Assembly (NCBI GenBank): GCA_013076295.1
Contig: RQOL01000532.1
Location: 1,674,001-1,738,000, forward strand
DNA: 64,000 nucleotides
Reading direction: 5' to 3'
Origin: Sanderia malayensis
Taxonomy: Eukaryota > Cnidaria > Scyphozoa > Semaeostomeae > Pelagiidae
Below are positions 23,445-36,814 of the stretch, one piece after another. Under the pieces are notes generated by a model, which saw only the letters and a list, made by a program, of their open reading frames with translations, was not told the DNA's origin and did not search any database. Both the position numbers and the translations under genes were made by a program. Position 1 is the first letter of the stretch. Each line of letters begins with the position of its first letter.

Positions 23445-26400
23445 ATGGCACAAAATATCACCAAGTCGAAAAAGCCAGTAAGTGAATATCCATTAAAAAT
23501 ATTTTTTAAGATATTACTCGCCTTGGTGTTCATCTCGTCTAGTTCATTTGGTTCGTTTATTTCCTTCAGCCATGGCGAGACGTACCATGAAGAAATTCCT
23601 CTTTTATCAAAAACAAGAATAGTTCTACTCAGCATATCATGGTTTGGTTTGAGCGTCATGTTTCTTATTCTCTCCGTTGAGGGTATGAATGGGTTATAAT
23701 GCTTTCTGCTCTGCAAATTTTATTTAAATGGCCCCCAAACTTCTAACATCTTGTACCATACTGGCTTGGATGTAGTAGACGTCAGATGCCACATCACAAA
23801 GACTTTAGATAGCTGTGTAGTTACATTGTGTGATGCTGTTTATTAATTTTCAGTTGTACCAAGTCAAGTTCACGCCTTGGCTGGTCCCCAGAAGAAGGGA
23901 CAAGTAATGGGTGCCATGGTAGCAGGAGGGGCAAGTTAGTGCATCCCACTTTTAACTATCAATGTTGTCATAATCATAATAATAATCATTATGTGTGATT
24001 CTATTCTGTGTGATTATGGTGAATGAAATTTTGATTTGTCTCTTGTCTTGACATTTTTAATCATTGACATTTTTATCTGTTTATTTCGTTTAGTTGTTAC
24101 ATTTTTTGCAAGTCCGCTGATAGGTCTGAGAAGGTGAGTATGATCTTTCATTTCATCTTGGTCTTTGAATGCAGTTATTATTTATATAAGTTATTATTAT
24201 GTCATTATTATGTAGTTATGAGTAATTATTATATCATTTCATCTTGCTCTTCGAAGCATGATTTGCGTCTCTTTAATATGGTATACGCCTGCACCGGGAG
24301 ACATTAGTTTTAAAGATAATTGTCAATAAAAGAGCACTTGCTAGTGGGGAATCACGGGCCAACTGGTGGAGATAAGGGCCTGGTGGGGGATTCCCCATTA
24401 CTTTGTCTGTTTAAAGATCTCCAGATTTCAATACAACACAGACCAAGGAAGAGTTACACATGAGTTAGGTAGATGAATAATTCAGGCAATGTTTATTTAG
24501 GATATCCATCAATTCATGGTAACAAATTGCAGGTTAATTTAATAACAAATAAAAACAACTCCTCTTACTGTTTAAAAATCAGCTCATCTGCTTTACTGCA
24601 TCAAAGGATAACCACAAAGCAACAATAATTCACTCATGCATTACTAAATACGAATACACCCTTTTTTTATAAGAACACTGAGGCTCGATTTCAATTGGAG
24701 AACAATAGAGAAAACAATAGTCTATTGTTTAGAACAATAGAAGAAATAAGTACATCTGAGCCTCGGCAAAAATTTACTGGTTCTTATAAAAATAAGAGTG
24801 TATATTTATTGGATTTGCGACGTAGAAGCAATCTGTGATCCATACAATCTTATGATTTATGATTATTCATGATTCGTTTTTGATTTATTGTGATTTATCA
24901 CGATTAGGTTTTTGTTCCACGCATTAATTTCTGGAAAATCACATTGAAACATTGTTTACTTTGTTCGAGACTACTGATTAACACTAACTGAGTCTTCATG
25001 TAATCAGTTGATTATGAACACGATTAATCATGATTATGCTTTGATTTGTTTTGATTAGTGATCGTCTGGCATCTCCGTTTGGCCGGAGGCGTCCAATAAT
25101 GCTCGCGGGAACCATTTTACTTTGGTAAGTCAAACTTTGTAAGCTCTTAATTCTGGTCCTGTTTCATATCAATAACTACGTTTTATTATTCATATTGCTA
25201 TAAATTTGATATGTGTATATTCAATTGTCTTGTAGCTCCTAAAGTTCATGCGTTGTAACTCTTTGAGTTGAATGTTTAATAAAGCACTCAAGTTTAATAA
25301 AACATTCCAGTGTACAATTAACGTGAAAAAGTCGACAAAAGTCACGGACACTTGTAAAAATACGAAAAAAGCAATCAACCCGTAAACTTCGTCTTTGTGG
25401 GCTTTATTCAACCCCATATTCCCCTGAAAAAATGTTCGGGGGGGGGGGATGGGGAGAAAAGATACGTGAACATTTGCAAAGGTCGAAAGTGTCCCAGGAC
25501 GTTAGTCGCATATTGTAGCATTCGGTCAAAACTTAAAAACTTGGTTTGTGCAGAAATTTTTGCATAATAAATTATCATCATTAATATGTATTACAGTGCT
25601 ACCCCGCTACTTAGAAATTTGTTCTTTGGGAATAGGGTATTGTTTAAAAACAATACACTATTGTATCTATCTATTTTTTCAGTTTTCAGTGGCGGGGTAA
25701 TACTGTATTATAATGTTCCTAGTATGTAACGCTCATTTTTATCTTTTTCACAGCATTTCTTTGTTTGGAATGGCTTTCAGTGCTCCTGAAACAACAATGT
25801 AAATATGATATTTATTCACATTCAAAGATTTTGCTTTCTGTGCAATTTTTGTGATAGCTTTCTTTAACACATTCAAGTTCAATAAGAAGCTATTTACTGC
25901 TAATTGAGATCATCAAATTGATAATGCTCATAAAGGCTCTACACAGCTTTAAAACACGTTCAGTTTTCACATAAAGAGTAGCAAATATGCACGTTGCTAT
26001 TAAGAATGCGATGTGTCCTATTTAAGCTATCTGAATATTCACTGATCTAAATTTAAATTAACTTAATAACTTAAGTTAACTTAATCTAAATAAAAATCTA
26101 AATTAATTAAAGATGATTCATAAAGTATCGTTTTTAAATTTTAATTTTCAGCTCCAAGAGTAAAAACTTCACAGTAAGTACACAATAAAATAGATATAAA
26201 TAAATATATTAATTAGTTTCACAAGATTCCAATTTAAACATTAACTCGAATAATGTCATATTTGTAATAGATTAAAATCCCGATATCTCGAACCTTCAAA
26301 GGACCAATCAAAATGGTCCAAGTTAACAAATGTTCGAGTTATCGAGGGCTATTTGCATTTTATTATATTCTCATGAATTATACAAGGCTAGTAATTCTTT

Positions 26401-29400
26401 TAGAACAATCTTCAGTTATCCAGTTTCATTTACGATCCTTAGGTATTTAATTTGTGTAATTGATCCCGGCAAGTAGTTAATTCTGAAGCTGATTTCGTTG
26501 TATTGTTTTAGTGTTTTGTTGACCTTGAGTTCAGGCGGTGTGCCCCGTACGAGAACCTGACAATTTTGCAGACTAACGTATCCACCGCTGACCAGAATTT
26601 CCTGACGGATTTCCTAACACAGAAGCCAGATGCAAAGGGAAACATCGGTAAGAAATTAACGCCCCGGGGCGCTTGTAAATTATCAATGTTACCTATGCCA
26701 TGCTGGCAAAAAATTGGGCTTAAGAGAGTAAGCGCTTATTAAAGATATCTTAAACGCCGACAGATATTTACACTTTTTAGTGTCTTGTTCCTAAACTCAT
26801 AAAACGGTGTTTATTGGAGAATTATTTATTTAATGCAGCTTTGCATTTCTCGGCTCAACTGTGGTACGATCTAAGTTCAACATGCATTGTCCACAATACA
26901 ATATTACTGATTATCTTTGACATTGCTTTGTGGTATTTCAGCGCTCTACATCATATGCTACTTGTGTGTTATGGCTTGCTATGCAATGGTCAGCGTGCCT
27001 TATAATGGGTTAATTGCTGATCAAACCCCGTCTGCACAAAGAGGGTTCAGTTCTGGTGTAATGGGTTCAATGACTTTGATTGGCAACGTATCAGGCGCTA
27101 CAATTGGTGTATTCTTCACTGTGAGTCAATCCTCGCTAATCTTCTGTCATTAAGTCTTTTTACTTTGACTAGACTTTAACATGATTTCAATTAAACGTTG
27201 ACTAAACTTCGACCAGACTTCAACTAGACTTTAACTGGACTTTAACTAAACTTCAACTAAACTTCAACTGGACTTTAACAAGACTTCAACTAGACTTTGG
27301 CCTTTGGCTTGACTTTAACCAGGTGTTGACTAAATTTTTACGAGACTTTGACAAGACTTCGACCCGGCATTGACTGAACATCGACCAGATTTACATCTAA
27401 CTATTCTCATTGCTTCTTAAATTTTTGATTCAAATAGACTTCCCTATTCTGTCATTAGACTTCATTTTCATATGCTGTTTATTTCATGCTGAATAACATC
27501 TGGGGTACTTAATTTCTTGATGACTGTTTTAATTATCCAAGTTCCATCTATATCGGGCTCTATTAACCCCAGATTTATATTAGCCTTAACAAACTCACGC
27601 CACACTCTTTATACATTCACCCATTACTTGTTATATCACTCTCCTGGCTTCCTGGTTTTCTAATATGATACCTGATTTACTCTCGTATTTTCTACAGAAA
27701 TTAGGTGTTGTTTGGACATATGGAATGATATCCATTCTAGTTTTTCTCTGCGTCATGGCTACCATATTGTCCTGTCCAGAAAAACAGTCACAGCCTGCGA
27801 AGACACGAGTAGGTCTGTAAATCTCCAAAATGATGAATCTTCGGTTTGATTCTCTGTTTTAAGTTTTTAATGTCTACGAATTTATGCCCAGGAATTCCCT
27901 ATGCCTTGTAGCTCCACGATCTATGCCTTGTATCTCCATGAGTCTATGCCTTGTAGCTCCTTGAGTCTATGCCTTGTAGCTCCATGCGTCTATGCCCTGT
28001 AGCTCCGTGAGTCTATGCCTTTTATCTCCTTGAGTCTATCCCTTATAGGTCCTTGAGTCTATGCCTTGTATCTTTTTGAGTTTATGCTTTGTAGAAAAAG
28101 CTCTTATGCATGCTTATGTATTAGTGTTATGTTGTTTCAGATATCAAGACAGTGTTCCTTGCCTACTGGGAACCATTGAAAGGTGAATGAATTATTCAGC
28201 TGTGTATTTCCAATTCGCACTTAGTTTTACAAATACTATACCATTGAAGAGGACTCATTTATGCACCACTGACATATCAAAGATGTCAGATTGTGAGGTG
28301 GTTATACAGTAAACACCCGCATATAAGAACCTGTGAATTCTGCATCCAACCTATTGTTCAAATACAATAGCCTATTGTATCTTCTATTGTTTTGAGCAGG
28401 GATTTCAGCCTGGAAAGTTCTTAATTCACTGGTTCTTATATGCGGGTGTTTACTGTATTCCAAAGCCATGATATAATCTTGGCCCAAATTGATACTATGA
28501 CACTGCAATAGAATCATGTACTTTCCAGTATGAATTTCTCCAACGTTCACTAGCATCAACATACAATCAAATACATGCATTAAAACTACAAGGACATATC
28601 TGTGAGAAATTCTAAGTAGTTTTTTCATTCACGATTTCAGAGCACGACTTCATGTGGGTTTTCTTTACGAGGTTTCTCATGCAACAAGCCGTCTCAACAA
28701 TAACTGGTTTTCTTGAATTTTGGCTCGGTGATATGGTTGTATTGCCGCATTGCTGGCAACCCGAAAATGCTGTTGCCATTATCCTATTACCAATGCTGTT
28801 TGCTGCGGCGATTTTGTAAGTATTGCCTACTTGCTTCTTTCAACTCAATGCCTTGTTAGTCCTCAAGGGTTTGCTTTTGTCATTTTCAAATCTATGCCAT
28901 TTACCTCATCAAGTTCATTTTTGACTCCTCTAGTTTATACCTTAAAACACTTTGAGTCTTTACCTTGGAGCTGCATGAGTTCATGCCTTGTATCTCCTTG
29001 AATCTATGTCTTGTAGCTCCTTGAGTCTATGCCTTGAAGCTCCTTGAATCTATGACTTGTAGCTCCTTGAGTCTATGTCTTGTAGCTTCTTAAGTCTATA
29101 CCTTGTATCTCCTTGAGTCTGTACCTTGTATCTCCACGAATCTATGCCTTGTCGCTGCATGAGTGTTAATGTCTTAAAGGAGGCATCACTATTGTCATAA
29201 TTGTCCTCATTTTCATAATTTTAAAACATGTTTCTCTTTCAAACAGCTCTGTGATTGGTGGATTTCTTTCGGACAAGCTGCGCAGACGCAAGCCTCTTGT
29301 CATTGGCTCAGGTACAGACGACAATTATACTCATACTATTACATCTCTTAACTGCGCATGACAAGACTTCGCATCATTACTCTCCATTTACATCATTATA

Positions 29401-30483
29401 ACTCGATTTTCATTGCAGCAATTTTAATGTCAATTTGCTCTCTAATACTTGGCGGTCTGCAAGGTTCATATGCTTTTTATGCAGCCATTCCAGTGTCGTT
29501 AACATTTGGTAAGTTGAATAACAGACCTGCAATTAGACTCACTACATTGCGTCCCTGTGTTTCACTCGTTTTTGTTCGCTCGTTTGTTTTGAGCGAGTTA
29601 CGAGCGAGGCCCAGGGACGCAATGTAGCTTTCGATACTAGTAAATGTTCTGCTCGTGAAAGGCAGCTCTCTCATTCAATTCACTTGAAATAGATAACATT
29701 GAATGCGATGCATTAGTATGACATGCATTGTTTTTACTTTTGTACAGGCATTGGTTTCGGTGCGTATTCTGCTGTGGACTTTGCCTTGGTCATGGATGTT
29801 TTGCCAAAAGATAAAGACAAAGCGAAAGACTTGGCAGTTTGGCATCAGGTATGCCTTGATTGATACTACATGGTTAATTGTGAATTGTCACTATGGTTGC
29901 TATTGCGGTTGTAGTCATAGGTTGTGGTTGTGAGGAGCCTGGGTCGAGTGGCTCGAGGAACCAGATGCTCGGTTCGTTATACCGTGGGGTTTTTATAGGG
30001 GGTTAGTAGGAGGGGCGTGTGGGGGGGTCCAGATCAATGCTATGCACTCTTGTATTGTGCATTCAAATGCATCGTGGTCGTGTATGCATCTCAGCACCTT
30101 AGTTTTTTACAAGTACAACATTTATAAGAAACAAGGCAGGCTGATATTCAGCAAACCTCCCGAAATATAATACAAGTAACAGTTGAAGGATAACGAAATA
30201 ACAACAGAACAACTGAAATCAACAAATTATAGCATTAAAGCAACGATGAAACAAATTCATTGGAACTTGTATAGATATACGATTTTATAAATTGCTTTTT
30301 ATTTCTTTATAGGCCCTGGTACTTCCACAGGCCATTGCCACCCCAATTGGGGGCATTGTATTGGACACATTCGAACATTATGGCTGCAAAATCGGTTTGG
30401 GGTATATTGCTCTGTTTCTTATTACTTCTGTTTATTTTGCTATCAGCGGATACTTTGTAACTCGCATCAAAAAAGCTAGATAA
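23445..30483 (+). CDS. MFS transporter, SLC45/GPH sugar-symporter-like
   Basis: Twelve-helix membrane carrier of the major facilitator superfamily, closest by motif to the SLC45/GPH (sucrose, glycoside) cation symporters; substrate unknown. Fifteen exons: 23445-23682, 23854-23934, 24094-24133, 25059-25124, 25754-25798, 26152-26173, 26512-26647, 26942-27120, 27698-27812, 28141-28182, 28641-28815, 29247-29311, 29419-29508, 29748-29848, 30313-30483; 1566 nt, 521 aa. The family signature appears in both halves: DRLASPFGRRRPIM after TM3 and GGFLSDKLRRRKPLVIG in the second half. Another block, GFGAYSAVDFALVMDVLP followed by AVWHQALVLPQAIATPIGG, is typical of these carriers. Exons 6-7 add a polar loop of about 50 residues with NFT and NVS glycosylation sequons and two Cys. 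Start chosen as the first ATG in frame after the acceptor at 23410. Confidence 0.85.
24660..24802. mobile_element. Divergent inverted-repeat MITE (TATTGTTT core)
   Basis: CACCCTTTTTTTATAAGAAC at the left mirrors GGTTCTTATAAAAATAAGAG at the right, with AACAATAG / CTATTGTT inside, as in the CAGTAAAAACCCGC family. Confidence 0.5.
25593..25709. mobile_element. MITE, TACAGTGCTACCCCGC variant
   Basis: Termini TACAGTGCTACCCCGC and GGCGGGGTAATACTGTA with a TATTGTTTAAAAACAATA hairpin core. Intron 4 of the MFS gene. Confidence 0.55.
27165..27395. repeat. Degenerate GACTTTAACTA-type minisatellite
   Basis: About sixteen imperfect units of 12-14 bp (AACTAGACTTTAACTGGACT and variants) immediately after MFS exon 8. 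Confidence 0.65.
27898..28090. repeat. 23-bp minisatellite (CCTTGTAGCTCCTTGAGTCT), array 1
   Basis: About eight units of TATGCCTTGTAGCTCC(T/A)TGAGTC in MFS intron 9. Same unit as the array at 28840-29165. Confidence 0.8.
28307..28455. mobile_element. MITE of the CAGTAAAAACCCGC family, TA-flanked
   Basis: 149 bp, ends CAGTAAACACCCGCATATAA and ATATGCGGGTGTTTACTG, with TA on each side. MFS intron 10. Confidence 0.85.
28840..29165. repeat. 23-bp minisatellite, array 2
   Basis: Same CCTTGTAGCTCCTTGAGTCT unit as array 1, more degenerate at its 5' end, in MFS intron 11; the arrays are separated by exons 10-11 and a MITE. Confidence 0.75.
29531..29628. repeat. Palindromic repeat, TAGACTCACTACATTGCG family
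   Basis: GACTCACTACATTGCGTCCC at the left, GGGACGCAATGTAG at the right, with AACGAGC / GCTCGTT-like inner arms. MFS intron 13. Confidence 0.7.
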
Positions 30484-32225
30484 TATATTTTTAGTTAATG
30501 TAAGTGATAATGTTTTCATTAAATAATTGGTGGCCTAATAATAACTTTTTATATAAAATTAATATTGGTATTTTTAAAGACAGTAAAAGGTGTCAACAGC
30601 AACCCGTGATAATTTTAACCTCGGATTATACTCGAACTATTTTCATGGCTCCCTTGGAGGCTCGAGTTATCGTAATTCAACTCAAATTATGAATCTTTCA
30701 AATATTTATTAATGATATTCATTTTCTTAAACCCTGACCTGCTAAAACGCAGTTAAAATCAGCAAAGTAATTATTAAAGTAAATGTTTAATAATTTGTGA
30801 AGATATTGAGTATAATTTTAGTTAAATATAATGTCTCAATTAATGAATAAAAGCTTGATAAAGAATAATGATGTTTCGTTGTCTAAATATATTGAACATT
30901 ACACGTTTTTAAGCAAGAGAGTGCTTCATAAGAAACAGCTAAGGAGCTAAGATAGTTCAGTACTGGATTTTTGAGACCTGAAGAGAGTTAAAAAGGTTAG
31001 ATACTTCAGTTTTCAAGGAGAAGTTGCCAAGAATACACGAAGTAGTTATAATTCTCCAAATTTTCTTGAGCGTGATTCGTGAAGGCTTCTTGAACATATT
31101 TAGACCAATCACGATCGATTCTTTTGTTTGTAGAACACTTTCGACCCCAAAAGGTTCCAGAATATTTTTACTATGTATAAACAATCAAATCTTTTATTGA
31201 GTGCTGGTTTTTTTCGGAATTCTTTGCTTCGTGATTTTAATAAACACTGTTGGTCGTAGAGAACTTGTTAAACAAAGAGAATAATGAGGTTTTCTGTAAC
31301 ATAAAAGGACTAAATGCCAGTTTGCATGATATTAAAACCAGGACAATGGAAAGTAAACTGGAGATCTAACTTCATAAACACGAGACAAAGTCAAAGAATT
31401 GAAGATGATTTAAAGCCGGTGTAAGGTTACATGGATGGAGTTTTGCTGGCTGAAAAGTTTGCTGATGCGGGATAATTTGAGTAGCTGTGCAAAACAAGTT
31501 GAAACTTGAAAAGGAAAAGAGATTCTTTTAGCAATACTGTGAGTTGAAATGTTTGCTATTTCTGATTGATTGATAATTTGAAAAGCTACACCGCTATCTT
31601 ATGAAATATGCAATGGCGGTTTACAAGTTATTGTTTTTGGGATTTAGAGTCAGAGCTTTTTCTCGTGCATAAATGATAAAATTCTGTAACGAGTTTGTAG
31701 TCTTATTTTTGATATTTAATAGGCTCGTCAATTTTGTTTCCTTCCTGTCAAGTTTGGGCATATATTGACGCGAAATTGGAGAAATAAGACTGGCAATAAA
31801 GAATTATTGAAGGTGAGTCGAACTTCGAGTTTATTTGCTGTGGAAATCAGGTATTTCTTATCTGCAATCTGCATGATTGAAACGTATCCAAGCACTCGTA
31901 ATTATCACAATAAATTGAATATATCTTTAACCAAAGATAGACACTACAGCTGAAGAGAATTCTTTCAAACCAAATCAAATTTATCTATATTTATTTCTCG
32001 TGAACAATTTTTGTTGTGGCGGCAGTTTTGATGGACGGACGGCTGCCTTAAAATTCCATGCTCCTCCACATAAGTCATAACGGGAAATGGTATTATAACT
32101 TTGACGAAATAGGAAACACTATATATTCTAATTGCAGTGCGCGTTCCGCTATAATTGAGGTTTAAGCAAAAAATCTTCAACTACATTACAAATAAAATTT
32201 ACAGTACATTTGTTTTACGATTCAG

Positions 32226-32361
32226 GTGCAATATATAACTGTTGAAACAGTAATGGATTCTGGCTACTGCAAGTCAATTGAAGTGGATTATTTTGACGAA
32301 GAACGGAGATCACCTCAGATCTCCTATTCAAAGAGTTTTTCATCAAATGTATACGATTCAA
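32226..32361 (+). other. Possible orphan coding exon
   Basis: An open stretch between a good acceptor (GATTCAG) and a donor (AG|GTTAGT), with internal ATG GAT TCT GGC TAC and a Ser/Tyr/acidic-rich peptide. A donor-like AAG|GTGAGT at about 31811 could supply an upstream non-coding exon. It ends in phase 2, which does not fit the phase-1 acceptor of the CM1 gene downstream. No family recognised. Confidence 0.25.
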
Positions 32362-32886
32362 GGTTAGTGGTTTCTCATTTATTTTGTCAAGTTATTGCTA
32401 GTTTCTCTATATTGATAAGCAAATTTGTTGTGCGTTGAAATTCGGTACAATAAATCTTGAAAAAGACAACAAAATAATTTGATTTCTTGGATTCTTGTTC
32501 AAAACAATTCCATTTGAGTTCTCAAGCATTTGTATTTTCAAATATAGTTTACAGATTTGAGCTCGCCAATTTCTTGGCTACATGGTTATGTCCTTTTTAG
32601 CTGATGTTAATAAGATATATTTTTCTAAATTTATGTGGCCGAAGTAAAAAGAAACCGGCTTGAAATTTGAATTACATGATCAGGTCATTTCGAATTGTTT
32701 GTTGTGTAAAGGTTCCACTATATTATCAGGAGTGAAGATGTTTTATTTGCTGCGGTGCCCATATCTTCAGTTTTGCAAAAATAAACGTCGACCAAGCTTT
32801 CAATAAGTCTCAGATTTCGGTTCCTACATTTCAGAAAAACCTTGTTAAATACGGAAAGTAAATTCTCATCGATCTGAATTCAACTA

Positions 32887-33236
32887 CCGTAATGCTTCGA
32901 TTAAACGCCCGGGCGTTTATTAAATTTTTTGATATTTTAGAGGGGCGTCTATTCGATGGGGCGTTTAAAAGAGGGAGGCATTTATTAATAAACATCTAAT
33001 GATGATCGCTCTTAGCGTGAAACTCTGAGTAACAACTAAAAGTCTGCTTCCAGAAGGATAATTTAAAAAAGCATCTAAATATTTATTTGAAAGTCATCAT
33101 CAACATCTTTTTCCTCAATGATGTTAAAAGAAGGACCAGCTTCGGTTCTGTGTGTTTCGAATAGCCCCTCTACAACGGGGCGTCTATTCGAGGGGAGAAT
33201 TTAAAAGGAAGGGGGCGTTTAATCAAAGCATTACGG
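32887..33236. mobile_element. MITE with CCGTAATGCTTCGATTAAAC termini, TA-flanked
   Basis: 350 bp; left CCGTAATGCTTCGATTAAAC, right GTTTAATCAAAGCATTACGG, TA on each side; CCCGGGCGTTTATTAAA block near the left end, as in related elements. Confidence 0.8.
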
Positions 33237-34578
33237 TAGGAGACTGTTCTTTTCAGAACAATTTTATTACAATGACAATTTAACGACAAACTAAAGGTAG
33301 CAACATACTCAATTAACAAGCCGTAGTTGGTAATAAATTCAAATAAACCGTCTGGAAACAGTGTGATCATAGCTACAATATTTAACTGACAAAGTCGGGT
33401 TTGAATGAAGTAAATATTTAAACAGTTGTTTTTTTTTTCATTCGATGACACAGCTGCGACTTGTCCTGGCAAGAAAAAAGCCAAAGTTTTCTAATCTGTT
33501 TTTTAAAAATCACTGTTAATATTTTGTAGACACCATGTCATTGACTTTCATAGCCTTATCAAAATTAAGCGACACTTGTATATTTCTTTGTGCTTGAGCT
33601 GTAAATTTTCCGTGGTTCATAAATTTTAAATTGCTGGTGTTATATAATGGGATAAAGTTACATCACGAAGTCAAGTGGGTGCAATTTAGTCCATAATTAG
33701 AACATTTGTAATTAAATATTGATAATACGACAAGACCACGCTAATTAGAAGGCTTATATGATGATTATGATTAAGGTGATGATTATGATTGCTACCATTA
33801 TTATTATGATTATTATTTTGGTTATGACTATAATGATGTCCCCCAAAGTCAAGTTTTTATCATATCATCCAGCAATCCATTGAATAGCTATACCACCAGT
33901 CTAGAAAAGCAATAGAAACTATAAACAATAACAACGAGGCGTTAAAATAGTGAGTTTAAAATTATTTTTTAATGACACTTTGCTGATGACAAGGTAATGA
34001 TTTACTTTTGACTTCTGACGAATTGAACTGCCAGATTTGGCCAATCAAATGTCCCGTTTCGCGTCACGTGGTGGTGTTAAGCAACTGAACAAATACCATA
34101 ATTTTTAAATAACATGAAAATAAAATTGCGTAGCGTAGTACGAAGGCCTATTTTATTATTGAATTAATAGACAAACAAGGCACCAGTAAAATTGTTGAAT
34201 TAATAATCAAATGTGCAGAGGTTGCCATTTTTAAATTATAAAGTAACGAGTTGGTAAGTTTTTCTGATATTTGTTATTTAACAACTCGCTGGTTCCGCTT
34301 TTTTGGAAATTACAGGCTTGAAACTTCACTTCCCTGAAGCTTCTCTGAAAGAGATTTCGAAACATCGTGTAAAAACATATACCCAGTGTAGTTGGGAATT
34401 CATAGAAATTACAATATTCAGCATGAATCATCTCTTCATATTAGCAAATGAATATAAATAGTTCTTCCTGCTGTTATCACGATAATTTGATTCTCGTCGA
34501 TTTTTACATGACAGATTTCGTGGGAGCAAGTTTCACGGCAGAAGGAGAACAGTTCATTCCAGAGACTTTTCAGCGAAC

Positions 34579-34606
34579 ATGGCAGACGAAGAAGATTTTG
34601 GAGCTG
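34579..34606 (+). CDS. Candidate alternative first exon of the CM1-motif gene
   Basis: ATG GCA GAC GAA GAA GAT TTT GGA GCT G followed by donor GTATGT, i.e. a phase-1 first exon coding MADEEDFGA. The next acceptor of matching phase that I can read is 40488, the second exon of the CM1 gene. Joining would skip the 3.4 kb foldback element and the other first exon (39979-40039). It could instead belong to an unrelated gene whose other exons I missed. Confidence 0.35.
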
Positions 34607-35629
34607 GTATGTTGAATTCTGTGATTTTAGATATATGGAAAATAGACAATTGGCAAGGTTTTCAATCAAGTGCCGCTTTGTCTTCGCCCTGATACGTTCA
34701 AATGTAATGCGGATTTAGGCCATTTGTCTGTTAGAAAATCATGCCTGACTTGTTACTGAAGGAAATTAGTTATTTGGGGGGAAGTTAGTATGTCAGGACT
34801 TAAATATTACTTAGTTACTACTTAACGTAACTATTATATCAGGACATAACTATTGCGCGAAATTATTTGGTGCAATGGGACTGTTGTTTACAATGTGCTT
34901 TTATTGCACAATGAGTTTTGGACTGGAAGGAAAACTGTGAGCAAAGAGACAGCCACGTGGTGTTTAAATCGCTAACCCCAAGACCCCAATAAGCAAGAAC
35001 ATGTGGTGATACATTCGAGGACCCCTTGGGGTGAATTGTCGGCACCTCAAACCCTACTTATGGAGTGTGGTTAGATATCCAAACATTTTCGTTGCCATAA
35101 ATATTTCCTGGATTGTCCATTTTTTTCGCTCCGTGGAATGACTTTTATTTAGACAGGGAAATTAATCCAACCATCTAGCAAACTGGGTAACCGAAAATTT
35201 TAAAGCTGATTCTTTATCTGGACACGTTTCTGGTTATTTTGACACTTGGGACATTTTTTTCTAATTAGCTGCTGTCACGTGATCCACTAATTAGCAATTA
35301 GCGGTCAGTGAAAAAATTTTTTCAAAATATTTCAATTCTGAGCACACCATGGGAAAGAGCACAGCAAACCGAGTAAAAACTAACAAGACACGCTTTAGTT
35401 TTATTCAACAAATAAAAAGTTATTCGCATTTAAACTTAATGCTCCTTCGCAGTTTCAACCAACCCATCTTTTTGTATTTACTTAAATTTAGCCTCTCTAC
35501 GTAAAAATCTACCATATTAGCAGCCCAAAAACATCATATACGCTTTATTAGCAGAGAATTGAGTACTTTAGAAGCCCAAAATTTACTCGCAGCAGCCATT
35601 AGTAGCTAATTAATAAAATTTTATGATAG

Positions 35630-36464
35630 CCATTCCTCAAAATATTCATCAATGGATGAACAATCTGACACTTCCCAGTTACTTTCATTGTTCTGTGATA
35701 CAGAAGCAGGATCTGTTTCCTCTATGATGTTATCTTCCATCTCGGCATCATATACATTGGACGCTCTTTTTTGTATCTTAAAACGTTTTTTTTTTTCTTT
35801 TTTTACTTGCTTCTTTGTAAGTGGATTCAGCATCAGCGTCCTCGGAAAAATTTCCATCTTTTGGAGGCTTTTTTCGTTTTCTACGTAAAGATGGCAGCAA
35901 TTGTTTCCATTTAAACCATACTGGTTTTAAGATACTATCAGTATCATCCCATTTCCAGCCATTTGTCGCAAAAGCAGGCTCCTGAATGTTGGCTGAACAG
36001 CTTTGCAACCAACAATAAGCTTGATAATTTGCTCTGTTCATTGCTCTTGAATAGAATCTGGATCTGGCGGTATCGAACTAGATGTTTCCAAATCCATCTT
36101 CTGATACAAACGTATTCTTGTTTGCGCATATGTTTCGTTTTCTTTACCGCTGTAAAATACAGTTCTGATGAATTCTATCACATTTCTGATGTTATCTTGA
36201 CTTAAATTAGGTTTTTGGTCGCTTTTTAATTATTTGGACCTTACTTGCTTTGAAAAAATATGAAGTGGTATCACAGCCAGAAAGAGAGTGGACAACAGGC
36301 AAACACCGACAAACGTCAGAACCAATGGCTGCACAAATCTCCCCAACGTCAACAAATTTTCCAGCTTGCACATAACGAGAATGGCTAGAGGGACTCCTCC
36401 GATTTGTGCAACAACGTGACCAATCACGACCTGCTTTAGTCGGACTGATTAATGATACATGCAA
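35630..36464 (-). pseudogene. C-terminal half of transposon-type protein (left-arm copy)
   Basis: Reading minus: CRCLPVVHSLSGCDTTSYFF, then after a deletion and frame breaks the block ANYQAYCWLQSCSANIQEPA, then a Lys/Arg-rich stretch (LRRKRKKPPKDGN) and an acidic tail ending SIDEYFEEW. It is broken by a 44-bp deletion and frame changes, with no N-terminal half. The family is widespread as repetitive genes in invertebrates; function not established here. Confidence 0.7.
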
Positions 36465-36814
36465 GGGAGCCAGTGTAAAGGAAGGTACAAGGAGAAGCCG
36501 AGAAGAAAGTACCTTAAAAGTGACGCTAGAAGGCTATGAACAACACATGCCCCAGGGATTGAAATGGAACGAGTTTCTTCAAATTGGTACAAACAAGGAA
36601 AGATATATCTTAAGCGGGGAAGGTCAACAGCACCTCAACAAACTCTTTATAATCACTGAAGGAAATAAAACATATCAGGTTAATGGCACAGAGTCTTTTT
36701 CGGTTCACATCTGCAACCACGAAGAAGCCGACACCCGCTTGGTACTACACGGATTCTTGACTTCAACAGATGTTGTAGTTGTCTCAAAGGACACAGATGT
36801 GTTAATTTTAATAG

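Larger units (their letters stand above)
30484..34578. other. Large intergenic region
   Basis: AT-rich, with AATAAA at 30846-30851 as a possible MFS polyadenylation signal, a possible orphan exon at 32226-32361 and a TA-flanked MITE at 32887-33236. Low-complexity GATTATGAT runs lie near 33760-33840. No conserved coding exon otherwise seen. Confidence 0.5.

Noticed and set aside
34579..34606. First exon of EIF5A (MADEEDF-like start)
   Set aside because: The rest of EIF5A (hypusine loop, KHGHAK) is not found downstream in this window, so the short acidic start is not enough.
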